This document shows positions 46,663 through 55,466 of a DNA stretch of 64,000 nucleotides, one piece after another. The notes under the pieces were generated by a model. The model was not told the DNA's origin, searched no databases, and saw nothing but the letters and a program-made list of their open reading frames with translations. The stretch is from assembly GCF_900142395.1 (NCBI RefSeq), contig NZ_FRAS01000002.1, positions 282,063 through 346,062 of the forward strand, given 5' to 3'. A program made the translations under genes and the position numbers. Numbering within the stretch: the stretch's first letter is position 1; each line of letters starts with the position of its first letter. The DNA is from Hymenobacter psychrotolerans DSM 18569. GTDB lineage: Bacteria; Bacteroidota; Bacteroidia; Cytophagales; Hymenobacteraceae.

Positions 46663-47997
46663 TCAGAGGTTGGGCAGGCCCTCGTCTTCCAGCTCTTCCT
46701 GGGTTAGTTCCCGCGTCACGTTGAGCTGCACCAGCTCCACGGTGCGGCGGGAGCGTTTCAGCACCCGGAACTCGTAGTTGTCGAGCACGGCCACGTCGCC
46801 TACTTCCGGAATGTTGCCGTAAATCACGTTCAGCAGGCCGCCCACGGTTTCGTAGTCCTCGCCTTCGGGCAGCGGGAAGGGCAGGTACTCGTTGGCGTCG
46901 GAGATGGATGTGGAGGTGTTGACGCGGAACTCACCGGGCGACACTTTCTCTACAACCGGCACCTCGTTGTCGTACTCATCCTGAATTTCGCCCACCAGCT
47001 CCTCGATAATATCTTCGATGGTCACGATACCCGACACCCCGCCGAACTCGTCGCTGACGATGGCCATGTGCATGTGCTTGCGCTGAAACTGGCGCAGCAG
47101 GCGGTTGATTTTCTTGGTTTCGGGCACGAAGTAGGCCGGGCGCATGATTTTGGGCAGCTCCAGCGGCTCGTTGCGGCGAATAATCTGTAGCAGGTCCTTC
47201 ACGTAGAGCACGCCTACCACGTTATCGATGTTGCCCTCAAACACCGGAATGCGGGAATAGCCCTCGTTATACACCATCTCCAGGATGCCATCCTGCGGCG
47301 TATTCACGTCGATGGCGGCCAGCTTGGTGCGCGGCACCATAATCTGCTTCACCATCCGGTCGTTGAACTCGAACACGTTTTCGAGCAGCTCGTGCTCCGA
47401 GTCCTGAATCTCGCCGCTCTGCTTACTTTGGTCGAGCAGCAGGCGAAGCTCTTCGGCGGAGTGCGCTTCTGCCCCATGAATCGGGCGGATGCCAAAGGCG
47501 CGCAGAATCAGGCTGGCCAGCCAGTTGAGGAACATAATGGGCAGCTTCAGCACCAGGTAGAACGCCTTCAGGGGTGCCGCCACGGCCAGGCTGGTAGCCT
47601 CAGGGCGCTGAATGGCCAGCGACTTAGGAGCCAGCTCGCCAAATACAATGTGCAGAATGGTGATAAGCGCAAACGACGTAGGCAGAGCAATACGGTGGGC
47701 CAGCTCGTCGCTCACGTTCAGGTTCAGCGCCTCTACAATGGCTAAAATAATCTGCGATACTACGCTTTCCCCGATCCAGCCCAGGCCCAGCGACGCCAGC
47801 GTGATACCCAGCTGTGTGGCCGACAGATAGCCGTCGAGATTGTGCAGGATACCCTGCGTGAGCTTGGCAAACCGGTTGCCTTCCTGCGCCCGTAGCTCGA
47901 TCTGCGAAAGACGAACTTTAACTATAGCAAACTCTGCTGCTACAAAAAAACCGTTCAACAACACCAGCAGAACGGTAAAAAGGATATTTAAGATCAT
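46663..47997 (-). CDS. CNNM/CorC (hemolysin C-like) transporter-associated protein
   Basis: A 444-residue protein with an N-terminal DUF21/CNNM membrane domain (about 1-195, LNGFFVAAEFAIVKVRLSQ), a CBS pair (about 210-330, VMVPRTK-like KQIMVPRTKLAAID and DEFGGVSGIVTIEDIIEELVGEI) and a C-terminal CorC_HlyC domain (about 345-430). Such proteins act in Mg2+/Co2+ handling; in Bacteroidetes the GldE gliding protein belongs to the same family, so GldE is an alternative name. ATG at 47997; GTG at 48018 is less likely. Confidence 0.88.
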   Translation of the reverse strand: MILNILFTVLLVLLNGFFVAAEFAIVKVRLSQIELRAQEGNRFAKLTQGILHNLDGYLSATQLGITLASLGLGWIGESVVSQIILAIVEALNLNVSDELAHRIALPTSFALITILHIVFGELAPKSLAIQRPEATSLAVAAPLKAFYLVLKLPIMFLNWLASLILRAFGIRPIHGAEAHSAEELRLLLDQSKQSGEIQDSEHELLENVFEFNDRMVKQIMVPRTKLAAIDVNTPQDGILEMVYNEGYSRIPVFEGNIDNVVGVLYVKDLLQIIRRNEPLELPKIMRPAYFVPETKKINRLLRQFQRKHMHMAIVSDEFGGVSGIVTIEDIIEELVGEIQDEYDNEVPVVEKVSPGEFRVNTSTSISDANEYLPFPLPEGEDYETVGGLLNVIYGNIPEVGDVAVLDNYEFRVLKRSRRTVELVQLNVTRELTQEELEDEGLPNL

Positions 47998-48199
47998 AGG
48001 TCCGGGGGTCGGGCTCACACGGCCCAGCTCCCTTGGTATTGCAAAAGTACGTGATTCTGCGCAAGCGGTTCCTGCTGAGCTACTGCACGCAGCATCGGTA
48101 AAGAAATCAGTCCGCTAAAAAACCGGTAAACTCGCTCCGCTGTTAGGCTTTCTCCCGACCTTTGCCGGGTATGCTTCCGTTGTAGTTTTCCTTTTGCTG

Positions 48200-50383
48200 A
48201 TGTTGTTGCGCAAAACCATACTTCTGCCCCTGTTGCTCGTGCTGCTCACGGCGCTGGGGGCCGTCGCCCAGATTCTGACTCCTACCAAGCTGAGCGCGGC
48301 TGTAAGCCAGCCTGCTGCCAAAGTAGGCGAGGAGATTGACCTTATCGTGAATGCCCGCATCGATGACAAGTGGCACCTCTACGCCACCGATTTCGACCCC
48401 GATTTGGGGCCGGTGCCCTTCACGTTTTCATTTACGAAAAGCTCCGCCTACGAGCTGGTCGGCCCGCCCAAATCGGTAGGCTCGCAGAAGCATTTTGATG
48501 AGATTTTCAAAGGCGACGTCACGTATTTCGTAAAAACCGGCCAGATAAAGCAGCGCATCCGGTTGCTGCAGCCCGGCGCCCTCACCATCAAGGCCGACGT
48601 GGAGTTCCAGAGCTGCACCGATGTGGATGGCCGCTGCATTCCCGGCGAGGAAGCGCTGAGCTTCGGCCCGCTGCAGGTAACGGGCACGGCCATAGCGCCC
48701 ACTGCTACGCCCGCCACCGGCCCCGCGGCTCCGCCTAAAACGCCGGACGGGGCCGCCCTCACGCCCGAGGCCCCGGCCACTGCAGCAGCTTCTCCGGATA
48801 CCGCTGCCCCGGCGGCGGCCATTGTAGCCCCCGACTCGGCTGCAGCCGTCAGGGCCGCGGCCATGGAGCCGGCGGATGATGCCGGTGCCGCAGCCGGCCC
48901 GGCTGAGCCCGAGAAAGAAGGCCTCTGGGCATTTGCCTTCGGGGCTTTTTTGTTTGGGTTGGGTGCCCTTATCACGCCCTGCGTTTTCCCCCTCATCCCG
49001 ATGACCGTTTCGTATTTCACGAGCGGCTCCGACAGCCGGCAGCGCGGCATCTTCAAGGCCGTGGTCTATGGGCTGTCCATCATCTTCATTTATGTGGTGG
49101 TCGGGCTGCTCGTAACGGTACTGCTGGGCGCCGATGGGCTCAACCTCATCAGCACCCACTGGCTGCCCAACCTGATTTTCTTTGCCGTTTTCGTAGTCTT
49201 CGGGCTGTCGTTTCTGGGGCTGTTCGAAATTACGCTGCCGCACGGCATGGTGAATAAGATTGATGCGCAGGCCGACAAAGGGGGCTGGGGAGGCGTCTTC
49301 TTCATGGCTCTCACGCTGGTAGTAGTGTCGTTTTCGTGCACCGGGCCCATTGTGGCTACCATCCTGACCATGGCTGCGCAGGGGCAGCGCCTTACGCCCA
49401 TCATCGGGATGCTGGGCTTCTCGCTGGCTTTTGCGCTGCCCTTCACGCTGTTTGCCATTTTTCCAGCCTGGCTGAAAAGCCTGCCTCGCTCTGGCGGCTG
49501 GCTGAACACCGTAAAAGTGGTGCTGGGCTTCGTGGAGCTGATGCTGGCGCTCAAATTCCTGAGCATGGCCGACCTGGCTTATCACTGGAACCTGCTCCCG
49601 CGCGACATCTATCTGGTACTCTGGATTGCACTTTCGGGGCTGCTAGGGCTCTACCTGCTGGGCCGCTTCAAACTCTCCCACGACTCTGACCTGACGCACC
49701 TGAGCGTAGGTCGGCTGCTGATGGCCGTGCTGGCATTCAGCTTTATGACGTATCTGGTGCCGGGCCTGTTTGGCGCGCCGCTGCCCTTGCTGGCGGGCTA
49801 CCTGCCGCCGCAGAGTCGCAACGATTTTTCATTAAGCGCCGGTGCGGGGCTGCCCGCGGCCCTTCCTGATACGCAATGCGAAGCACCCCGCTATGGCGAA
49901 TTTCTGGAACTGCCGCATGGCCTGCAGGGCTTCTTCGACCTGGAGCAGGCTCAGCGGTGCGCAAAAGCCCAGAACAAGCCCATTTTCATTGATTTCACGG
50001 GCCATGCCTGCGTAAACTGCCGCAAGATGGAAGCTACCGTCTGGAAGGATCCGCAGGTGCTTAAGCGGCTGCGCGACGACTTCGTGGTAGTGGCCCTGTA
50101 CGTGGACGATAAAGCGCCACTGCCCAAGAGCGAATGGTATACTTCCACGTTCGATAACAAAGAAAAAACCACGCTGGGCAAGAAAAACGCGGATCTGCAG
50201 CTGTCGGGGTTCAACGTGAATGCACAGCCCTACTACGTGCTGCTCGACCCCAACGCGCCCGCCGACCTGCAGCATGTACTTACCACGCCCATTGCCTACG
50301 AGCCTGACGTAGAGGCTTTCGTGAAGTTTCTGGACAACGGATTAGCCCGCTTCCGGCAGCAGCAAGCCGCTGCTGGCAAATAG
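48200..50383 (+). CDS. dsbD: Thiol:disulfide interchange protein DsbD
   Basis: A 727-residue three-domain reductase. After the signal peptide comes the N-terminal domain with C139 and C146 (CTDVDGRC), a Pro/Ala-rich linker (about 170-235), the eight-helix membrane domain with the cysteine pair C261 (ITPCVFPLIP) and C380 (SFSCTGPIV), and the C-terminal thioredoxin domain with C604-x-x-C607 (CVNC). It passes electrons from cytoplasmic thioredoxin to periplasmic disulfide isomerases and cytochrome maturation. trxA lies at 52.9 kb. ATG at 48200. Confidence 0.94.
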   Translation: MLLRKTILLPLLLVLLTALGAVAQILTPTKLSAAVSQPAAKVGEEIDLIVNARIDDKWHLYATDFDPDLGPVPFTFSFTKSSAYELVGPPKSVGSQKHFDEIFKGDVTYFVKTGQIKQRIRLLQPGALTIKADVEFQSCTDVDGRCIPGEEALSFGPLQVTGTAIAPTATPATGPAAPPKTPDGAALTPEAPATAAASPDTAAPAAAIVAPDSAAAVRAAAMEPADDAGAAAGPAEPEKEGLWAFAFGAFLFGLGALITPCVFPLIPMTVSYFTSGSDSRQRGIFKAVVYGLSIIFIYVVVGLLVTVLLGADGLNLISTHWLPNLIFFAVFVVFGLSFLGLFEITLPHGMVNKIDAQADKGGWGGVFFMALTLVVVSFSCTGPIVATILTMAAQGQRLTPIIGMLGFSLAFALPFTLFAIFPAWLKSLPRSGGWLNTVKVVLGFVELMLALKFLSMADLAYHWNLLPRDIYLVLWIALSGLLGLYLLGRFKLSHDSDLTHLSVGRLLMAVLAFSFMTYLVPGLFGAPLPLLAGYLPPQSRNDFSLSAGAGLPAALPDTQCEAPRYGEFLELPHGLQGFFDLEQAQRCAKAQNKPIFIDFTGHACVNCRKMEATVWKDPQVLKRLRDDFVVVALYVDDKAPLPKSEWYTSTFDNKEKTTLGKKNADLQLSGFNVNAQPYYVLLDPNAPADLQHVLTTPIAYEPDVEAFVKFLDNGLARFRQQQAAAGK

Positions 50384-50403
50384 CAGGCCTCAGACCCTAA
50401 ACA

Positions 50404-50451
50404 CAGACAACCCGCACGGCAGCTAAGGCTGGCGGCGGGTTGTCTGCTGTT
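50404..50451 (+). terminator. Terminator after dsbD
   Basis: A 12-bp perfect stem CAGACAACCCGC / GCGGGTTGTCTG followed by CTGTTTTT, 21 bp past the stop. Confidence 0.8.
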
Positions 50452-50692
50452 TTTCTGGAAGTTGTGGCGGGCGGTTGTGGAGAATGCCTATACACAGTTG
50501 GCAACACATAGCACGAGGCTGCAAAAGACACGGCCCAGTGGCCCCATTTTGCGAATTTTGCCTGTAATACGCCGTTTGGTTAGAATATAGGTAAGCCCTA
50601 GAGGTATATTTTCCTTTTCTTTGCACCTATCAACCGCAGTTCCGGCCCATTCTGGCTGAGCCGGCACAGTGGTTGTTCTGAATAGTAGCAAC

Positions 50693-50860
50693 AAAAAAGG
50701 CGGCACCCACCCAGATGCCGCCTCTTGAAAAGGAACGCACCCACCCAGATACGTCCCGGTTTTTCCCTCCTCACATAGTCCACCCAATTTGTTGTAGAAG
50801 AAGGAGTTGCGCCTTCCTGGTGTGGCTTGCCAGCCGCTCGGCCAGCTTCACCCAGCTCAT
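50693..50860 (-). ncRNA. Candidate small transcript with short ORF and twin hairpins
   Basis: On the minus strand: an ATG at 50860 preceded by GAGGAAG opens a 29-codon frame (MSWVKLAERLASHTRKAQ..., stop at 50771); then two consecutive hairpins with the same loop sequence (TCTGGGTGGGTG), the first with stem GGGACG/CGTTCC at 50732-50757, the second AGGCGGCA/TGCCGCCT at 50698-50723; then a T6 run. The second hairpin is a good leftward terminator although no leftward gene is otherwise present. The existence of a transcript is inference from these elements. Confidence 0.35.
50698..50723 (-). terminator. Orphan leftward terminator
   Basis: Stem AGGCGGCA / TGCCGCCT with a 10-base loop and a T6 tract on the minus strand. 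No annotated minus-strand gene ends here. Confidence 0.65.
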
Positions 50861-50966
50861 CTTCCTCGTAGAGAGAAAAACATGCCTGCCAGTATCATCA
50901 CTCTACAGTTGTGGTTGTCTCACGCCGTCTGCGTAGGATTATGACAAATGTAAGTGAAAGCCTCTA

Positions 50967-51007
50967 ATTGTAAAAATTTAGCATTGCTTTGGCTAAAAAT
51001 TTACAAT
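50967..51007. promoter_or_regulatory. Imperfect palindrome upstream of the Lrp-type regulator
   Basis: Arms 50967-50982 (ATTGTAAAAATTTAGC) and 50992-51007 (GCTAAAAATTTACAAT) match in 14 of 16 positions as an inverted repeat around 9 bases, 55 bp before the ATG. A plausible binding site for the regulator itself. Confidence 0.55.
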
Positions 51008-51061
51008 GTTTTCTAAAAACACCCCTGTTGATTGAAATATATATAGTCAAACGACTTTAAA

Positions 51062-51526
51062 ATGGCCAAGAATTACGAACTTGACGACACCGACCGCAAA
51101 ATCCTGGACTTATTGATTCAGGATGCCAAAACTCCCTACACTGAAATTGCCCGTAAAGTGCACGTCTCGGGAGGCACGGTGCATGTGCGCATGGCCCGGC
51201 TCGAGGAGTTGGGGATTGTGAAAGGCTCGACGCTGAAGATTGATTATCAGAAGCTAGGCTACGGTGTAAATGCGTTTTTGGGCATTTATCTGCTGAAAAG
51301 CTCCGTGTATTCCAGTGTAGCCCAGCAGCTGCGGGCCATTCCGGAAGTGGTTAGCATTCACTTCACTACGGGGGCCTATGGCATTTTCGCTCGCCTCGTG
51401 TGCCGCGACACGCAGCACCTGCGCGATGTGCTTCATGACCAGATGCAGCCCATTGAAGGTATCGAGCGGACCGAAACCCTTATCGTGCTGGAAGAAACGC
51501 TGAACCGGCCCATTCAACTGCTGTAA
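51062..51526 (+). CDS. Lrp/AsnC-family transcriptional regulator
   Basis: A 154-residue regulator: N-terminal HTH (DDTDRKILDLLIQDAKTPYTEIARKVHVSGGTVHVRMARLEELGIVKG) and C-terminal RAM/ligand domain (VNAFLGIYLLKSS ... VVSIHFTTGAYGIFARLVCRD). Such proteins respond to amino acids and often regulate their own gene. No metabolic gene is directly adjacent, so the target is unknown. Monocistronic with its own terminator. Confidence 0.93.
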   Translation: MAKNYELDDTDRKILDLLIQDAKTPYTEIARKVHVSGGTVHVRMARLEELGIVKGSTLKIDYQKLGYGVNAFLGIYLLKSSVYSSVAQQLRAIPEVVSIHFTTGAYGIFARLVCRDTQHLRDVLHDQMQPIEGIERTETLIVLEETLNRPIQLL

Positions 51527-51545
51527 TAGCTGTGCGCTTGATGTC

Positions 51546-51575
51546 AGGCCGTTTCCGAGCAGGAAACGGCCTTTT
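51546..51575 (+). terminator. Terminator after the Lrp-type regulator
   Basis: An 11-bp perfect stem AGGCCGTTTCC / GGAAACGGCCT with a 5-base loop and TTTT. Confidence 0.88.
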
Positions 51576-51748
51576 CGTGTTGGAAGAGGATGTGCTTCCG
51601 CTGCGTAGAGCAGGGTTTCCGGCAGCCGTACAGCAATAGGACTATCGGTTTGCGGCTCTCAGTATTCTGGCATGAGTAGGTATAAGCCAAGCCACTGGCA
51701 CTAAGTATAGTAGCGTAAATAGATTTTCCTGAACAATTCGGATAGTGC

Positions 51749-51779
51749 TTGGGCAGCGGGCGGAGAAGTAGTATATTTC
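51749..51779 (+). promoter_or_regulatory. Candidate promoter of the TonB/MORN gene
   Basis: TTG (51749-51751), 20-base spacer, TATATTTC (51772-51779), one base off TAnnTTTG. It ends 22 bp before the ATG at 51802. Confidence 0.5.
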
Positions 51780-51801
51780 CTGAGCTAATATGCCTGAGGT
51801 T

Positions 51802-52773
51802 ATGCTGACGAAGTTCTGGTTTATTGTGTTTTCGGGAATACTGCTAAGCCTGCCAGTGGCCGCAGTGGCGCAGAGCATGCCGGCCGTATACCTGAACAGC
51901 CGCGACGAAGCTACTGTGCCCGACAGCGCCACGCACTACCGCATTGTAGACCGGAAAAACGAGCTGCTCGGCACGTATCCTATGCGTGAGTATGCGCTGA
52001 ACGGCACGCTGCTGCTGCGCGGCACGCTAACCTCCCTCGACCCCGTAGTGCGCACTGGCCTGCTGACGTGGTACCATCCCAACGGAACCAAGGCCGCGCA
52101 GGTGCAGTACCAAAACGATGAAGCTGACGGCCTGTACGTGGCCTGGTACGAAGACGGGCGCGTAAGCCAGCGCGGCGAATACTCCAACGGGCAGCGGGTG
52201 GGCCCCTGGATCAGCGTACATCGGAACGGACAAAAACGGTCGAAGGGAAGCTATGCGGCGGGCCAGCCGGTAGGGGAGTGGCGCTACTTTTACCGCAACG
52301 GCCAGCTAAGCGCAATAGAGCTGCCCAGCCGGGAGAAAGGGCCAGCACTGGCCTTCTTTAATGAGGATGGCTCGGCGTATGCCGGAAAGTTGCATAGGCG
52401 CCAGCTGCCGGCTTTTCCGGGCGGCGAGGAAGCCATGCTCAGCTATGTCGCCCGGACCACAACTTATCCCCGGAGTACGCGCCGCAAAGGCATTACCGGC
52501 AAAGTACTGGTGAGCTACACCGTCGACGAGAACGGACAAGTAGGGCAGGTGCAGGTGGTGCAGGGACTCTCACCCGAAGCCGACCTCGAAGCGCGCCGCG
52601 TAGTAGCCAGCCTGCCCGCTTTCGAGCCCGGCCGCGAGTACAACGTGCCGACGGCCATGACCTTTACCGTGCCCATTCACTTCTCGCCCAGCTTTTCGCT
52701 GTTCAATGGGGTACGGCCGCCGCAGGTGCCCCCTACCGAAGCCCGCGCCGCCTCTCCCGACGATATGTATTGA
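51802..52773 (+). CDS. Secreted protein with MORN-type repeats and TonB C-terminal domain
   Basis: About 323 residues. A signal peptide (MLTKFWFIVFSGILLSLPVAAVAQ) is followed by toxin-antitoxin/MORN-type repeats (GLLTWYHPNGTKAAQVQYQN, GLYVAWYEDGRVSQRGEY, GPWISVHRNGQKRSKGSY, GEWRYFYRNGQL) and a TonB_C-like domain (GKVLVSYTVDENGQVGQVQVVQG). Lacking an N-terminal anchor helix and Pro-rich spacer, it is not a classic TonB energy transducer. An ATG at 51790 is an alternative start. Confidence 0.82.
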   Translation: MLTKFWFIVFSGILLSLPVAAVAQSMPAVYLNSRDEATVPDSATHYRIVDRKNELLGTYPMREYALNGTLLLRGTLTSLDPVVRTGLLTWYHPNGTKAAQVQYQNDEADGLYVAWYEDGRVSQRGEYSNGQRVGPWISVHRNGQKRSKGSYAAGQPVGEWRYFYRNGQLSAIELPSREKGPALAFFNEDGSAYAGKLHRRQLPAFPGGEEAMLSYVARTTTYPRSTRRKGITGKVLVSYTVDENGQVGQVQVVQGLSPEADLEARRVVASLPAFEPGREYNVPTAMTFTVPIHFSPSFSLFNGVRPPQVPPTEARAASPDDMY

Positions 52774-52853
52774 GGCCCGCACCAGCTGTGCTACTTCCTC
52801 AAGAGCGGCAGGGTAAGGCCAGCAGCGCTGGAAGCTGAGAGTCCCGTTAAACA

Positions 52854-52887
52854 AGAAGCGCCGCCTCGAAACCGAGGCGGCGCTTCT
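52854..52887. terminator. Bidirectional terminator before trxA 3' end
   Basis: A 15-bp perfect stem AGAAGCGCCGCCTCG / CGAGGCGGCGCTTCT with 4-base loop between convergent genes. Confidence 0.82.
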
Positions 52888-52906
52888 CATTAGGCAGAAA
52901 GCAGAA

Positions 52907-53236
52907 TTAAGCAGTTACCTGCGCATCCAGCTTCTGGGCCAGTACGTGCTTCGGCACTGCACCTACCTGCTTGTCCACAACCTGGCCGTTCTTGAATACG
53001 AGCAGCGTCGGGATGCTGCGGATACCGAACTTGGCAGAAGTCTGCGGGTTGGAGTCTACGTCAACTTTACCGATAACGGCTTTGCCTTCATACTCACCAG
53101 CCAGCTCCTCTACCACCGGGCCTACCATGCGGCAGGGGCCGCACCATTCGGCCCAGAAGTCCACGAGCACGGGTTTGTCGGAGTTGATGATCTGGTCGAA
53201 GTTAGCATCGGTAATTTCGATGGCTTTATGTCCCAT
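52907..53236 (-). CDS. trxA: Thioredoxin
   Basis: A 109-residue classic thioredoxin with WCGPC (C32, C35), the cis-Pro [11 protein letters not shown] and no signal peptide, so cytoplasmic. It reduces disulfides and can feed electrons to DsbD encoded nearby. Confidence 0.96.
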   Translation of the reverse strand: MGHKAIEITDANFDQIINSDKPVLVDFWAEWCGPCRMVGPVVEELAGEYEGKAVIGKVDVDSNPQTSAKFGIRSIPTLLVFKNGQVVDKQVGAVPKHVLAQKLDAQVTA

Positions 53237-53395
53237 GACGGAAGGGGGTTTGTGACGGTGAAAAATGCTTCTTACGAATCTTGGGGCTGCAAGGTAGCAG
53301 ATTGCGTTTCAACAAGGCACACGCCAGAAAGTTCGACGTTTATTCTGGCCGTTTTTTGTGCGGCCTAGCTGAACCGTGCAGAAGCAGCCCAACCG

Positions 53396-53785
53396 CTATT
53401 TTTCCTTCTTATCCAGCACAAAGCTTAGGTCGCGGCTGTATTCCTGCGCCCGGTTGCGCAGCTTATAAAACACGTACAAATTGAAGAAGTGCATGCCGCC
53501 CAGGATCAGAATGATGGTGCCGATTTTGATGCTGAGCGTTTCTACGCTCTGCTGGTAGCTACTGATTACATCGGTGCTGCGGAGCGTGAGGGTGGCGTAG
53601 CCGATGTTGATAAGGTAAAATCCGGTCAGAAGCAGTTTGTTGACGGAATCGGCCAGCGCCTCATTCCCGTGGAAGATGTCGACCAGAAAAGTGCGGCCGT
53701 TTGTGAATAAAGTGCGGGCTACCCATACCGTAAGCAGCACCGTGACGGGCAGATACACGCCGTACACCAGCAGATAGTAGTTCAT
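53396..53785 (-). CDS. Small integral membrane protein, unknown function
   Basis: A 129-residue protein with three predicted helices: YYLLVYGVYLPVTVLLTVWVA, LLLTGFYLINIGYATLTL and IKIGTIILILGGMHFFNLYVFY, ending in a charged tail with DKKEK. ATG at 53785 was chosen at the first helix; an open frame upstream is Ala/Pro/Arg-rich and unsupported. No family was recognized. Confidence 0.68.
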   Translation of the reverse strand: MNYYLLVYGVYLPVTVLLTVWVARTLFTNGRTFLVDIFHGNEALADSVNKLLLTGFYLINIGYATLTLRSTDVISSYQQSVETLSIKIGTIILILGGMHFFNLYVFYKLRNRAQEYSRDLSFVLDKKEK

Positions 53786-53883
53786 GACGTTGGGGTGTTG
53801 AAGGTGAAAAAATGTGAAAAAGTGGAAGTGAAATCCGCTGGGTTCAGCCGCCAGCGCCGGTTTGCGAGTGTGGTGCGCAGGAG

Positions 53884-54801
53884 CTAAGGCAGGTGCGGCA
53901 GCAGGTCGTGCAGGGCCGCCGCGCAGGAAGGATACCGGAACCTGAAGCCTGCCTCCAGCAGCCGTTGTGGCACTACCTTGCGGCTTTTGAGGATGAGCTC
54001 GGTTTCGGTGCGCAGCACAAACGCTCCTATTTCGAGTAGCCACCGGGGCTGCGGCAGGTGCCAGCGTGGCTGGTAGTGCCGGTCAAGCAGCGCGTTGAAC
54101 TCGAAGTTGCGGAGCGGCTGCGGCGCGCATAGATTGAAAGCTCCTTCCAGTGCCGGATGGGCTATCAGATACTCCACCGCCCGGCAGAAATCAGCAATGT
54201 GCAGCCAGCTGATCCACTGCTGCCCGTCGCCTTGGGGCGTGCTGAGGCCGAAGCGCGCCAGCCGCGCCATCATGGGTAGCGCGCCGCCATCGGGGCCCAG
54301 CACAATGGCAGTACGCAGCACCAGGCGGCGCGTGTGGGGCGTGGCCGCCAGCCGAAACTCAGCCTCCCATTTCTGCGCCACCATCTCCGAAAACTCCCGC
54401 CCAATCTGGCCGGCAGCCTCTGTGTTGGCCGGCTCATCGGCCGGAGTATGCCGGTAGATAGTGGCGGTGGAGGAGTTGAGCCACACGGCCGGTGGGTTTC
54501 GGCAGGCCGCCACTGCTTCGCCCAGAACCCGGGTGCTTTCGGTGCGGCTGCGCGTTATGGCGTATTTATTAAGCGCATGGTAGCGGCAATCTACGGAGCG
54601 GCCCGCCAGGTTGAGCAGCACGGCTGCCCCTTCCAGCTCCGCCGCCCAAGGACCCAGCGTACGGCCGTCCCACTGCACCGTATGCCCGCTGGCCGAGCGG
54701 CCCAGCACTACTATCTGGTAGCCAAGCTGAGTGAAATGCTGCGCCAGATGCCGACCCAGAAAACCGTTGCCACCCGCGAGAATCATTTTAGGCCGTTCCA
54801 T
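53884..54801 (-). CDS. TIGR01777-family NAD-dependent epimerase-like protein
   Basis: A 305-residue extended SDR: Rossmann motif ILAGGNGFLGRHLAQHF near the N-terminus, NLAGRSVDCRY, LNSSTATIYRH, and the C-terminal DUF1731-like segment (FEFNALLDRHYQPRWHLP ... KSRKVVPQRLLEAGFRFRYP). Members (YfcH, SulA-like) have no firmly known substrate. The upstream palindrome at 54867-54886 matches that of the neighbouring regulator gene, so it is likely under its control. Confidence 0.87.
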   Translation of the reverse strand: MERPKMILAGGNGFLGRHLAQHFTQLGYQIVVLGRSASGHTVQWDGRTLGPWAAELEGAAVLLNLAGRSVDCRYHALNKYAITRSRTESTRVLGEAVAACRNPPAVWLNSSTATIYRHTPADEPANTEAAGQIGREFSEMVAQKWEAEFRLAATPHTRRLVLRTAIVLGPDGGALPMMARLARFGLSTPQGDGQQWISWLHIADFCRAVEYLIAHPALEGAFNLCAPQPLRNFEFNALLDRHYQPRWHLPQPRWLLEIGAFVLRTETELILKSRKVVPQRLLEAGFRFRYPSCAAALHDLLPHLP

Positions 54802-54866
54802 ACTCTTATAAGCTGTGCGTGAAGAATGAAGGCAAGGGTTGGGGGTAGGTGTTAGGTGATATGGTA

Positions 54867-54886
54867 CTTTCAGTAAAAATTGAAAT
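54867..54886. promoter_or_regulatory. Palindromic operator candidate, copy 2 (epimerase gene)
   Basis: CTTTCAGTAAAAATTGAAAT, 66 bp before the epimerase ATG. It is identical in 18 of 20 positions to the site in front of the regulator gene. Confidence 0.6.
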
Positions 54887-54913
54887 ATGATAATAAAAAA
54901 ATAAGCTGGCGTA

Positions 54914-55432
54914 TTAATTCGGGCGCATAAGCTTCATGAAGGTGCTCACAAACCAGTTCTCATCAGCCTTGATGAGAGTGGAAGCGGCCCGGTTCGCAAA
55001 GCCCGCGAAATTCTGGATGCTGGCTATCATCTGCGTGAAGGCCACCGTTTCCTCAGGGGTAGCAGCAGGGGATGTTTCTACCTGGCTGATTTCGCCCAGC
55101 ACGCGCAGAATGGGCTCCAGTTCCCGCTTGCGGCGCTCCTGCAGAATCAGAGTGGCCACTTTGTGAATGTCTTTCTCGGCCGAGAAATATTCGCGTCGCT
55201 CGCCGGGGCGCAGCTCCTTGCGCACAATGCCCCAGTCCATCAGGGCGCGCACGTTCATGTTCACGTTGCCCCGCGAAATCTGCAGCTGCTCCATAATGTC
55301 CTCGGTGCTCAGCGCCCCTACTGATATCAGCAACAAGGCATGCACCTGCGCCATCGTGCGGCTCACGCCCCAGGCCGAGCCCAGGGTGCCCCAGCCTTCA
55401 ATGAATCTGCGCCTGGCTTCGTCGAGTTGCAT
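54914..55432 (-). CDS. GbsR/MarR-type winged-helix transcriptional regulator
   Basis: A 172-residue regulator. The winged helix (about 20-90: TMAQVHALLLISVGALSTEDIMEQLQISRGNVNMNVRALMDWGIVRKEL, wing RPGERREYFSA) and the C-terminal dimerization helices fit the GbsR branch of the MarR superfamily. The promoter overlaps a perfect palindrome (55460-55479), which suggests autorepression. The next gene in the same direction (epimerase) carries the same palindrome. Confidence 0.87.
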   Translation of the reverse strand: MQLDEARRRFIEGWGTLGSAWGVSRTMAQVHALLLISVGALSTEDIMEQLQISRGNVNMNVRALMDWGIVRKELRPGERREYFSAEKDIHKVATLILQERRKRELEPILRVLGEISQVETSPAATPEETVAFTQMIASIQNFAGFANRAASTLIKADENWFVSTFMKLMRPN

Positions 55433-55436
55433 GGTG

Positions 55437-55466
55437 TAAATATAGAAGAAGGTCTTGAACTTTCAA
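55437..55466 (-). promoter_or_regulatory. Promoter of the GbsR-type regulator gene
   Basis: On the minus strand: TTG (55466-55464), 19-base spacer, TATATTTA (55444-55437). The TTG lies inside the palindrome. The -7 element ends 4 bases before the ATG, so the mRNA is probably leaderless. Confidence 0.5.

Larger units (their letters stand above)
50384..51061. other. Large intergenic region, dsbD to Lrp-type regulator
   Basis: About 680 bases. It holds the dsbD terminator, an orphan leftward terminator with twin hairpins, a candidate 29-codon ORF on the minus strand, and an imperfect palindrome before the regulator gene (each listed separately). Remaining sequence looks non-coding. Confidence 0.6.
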
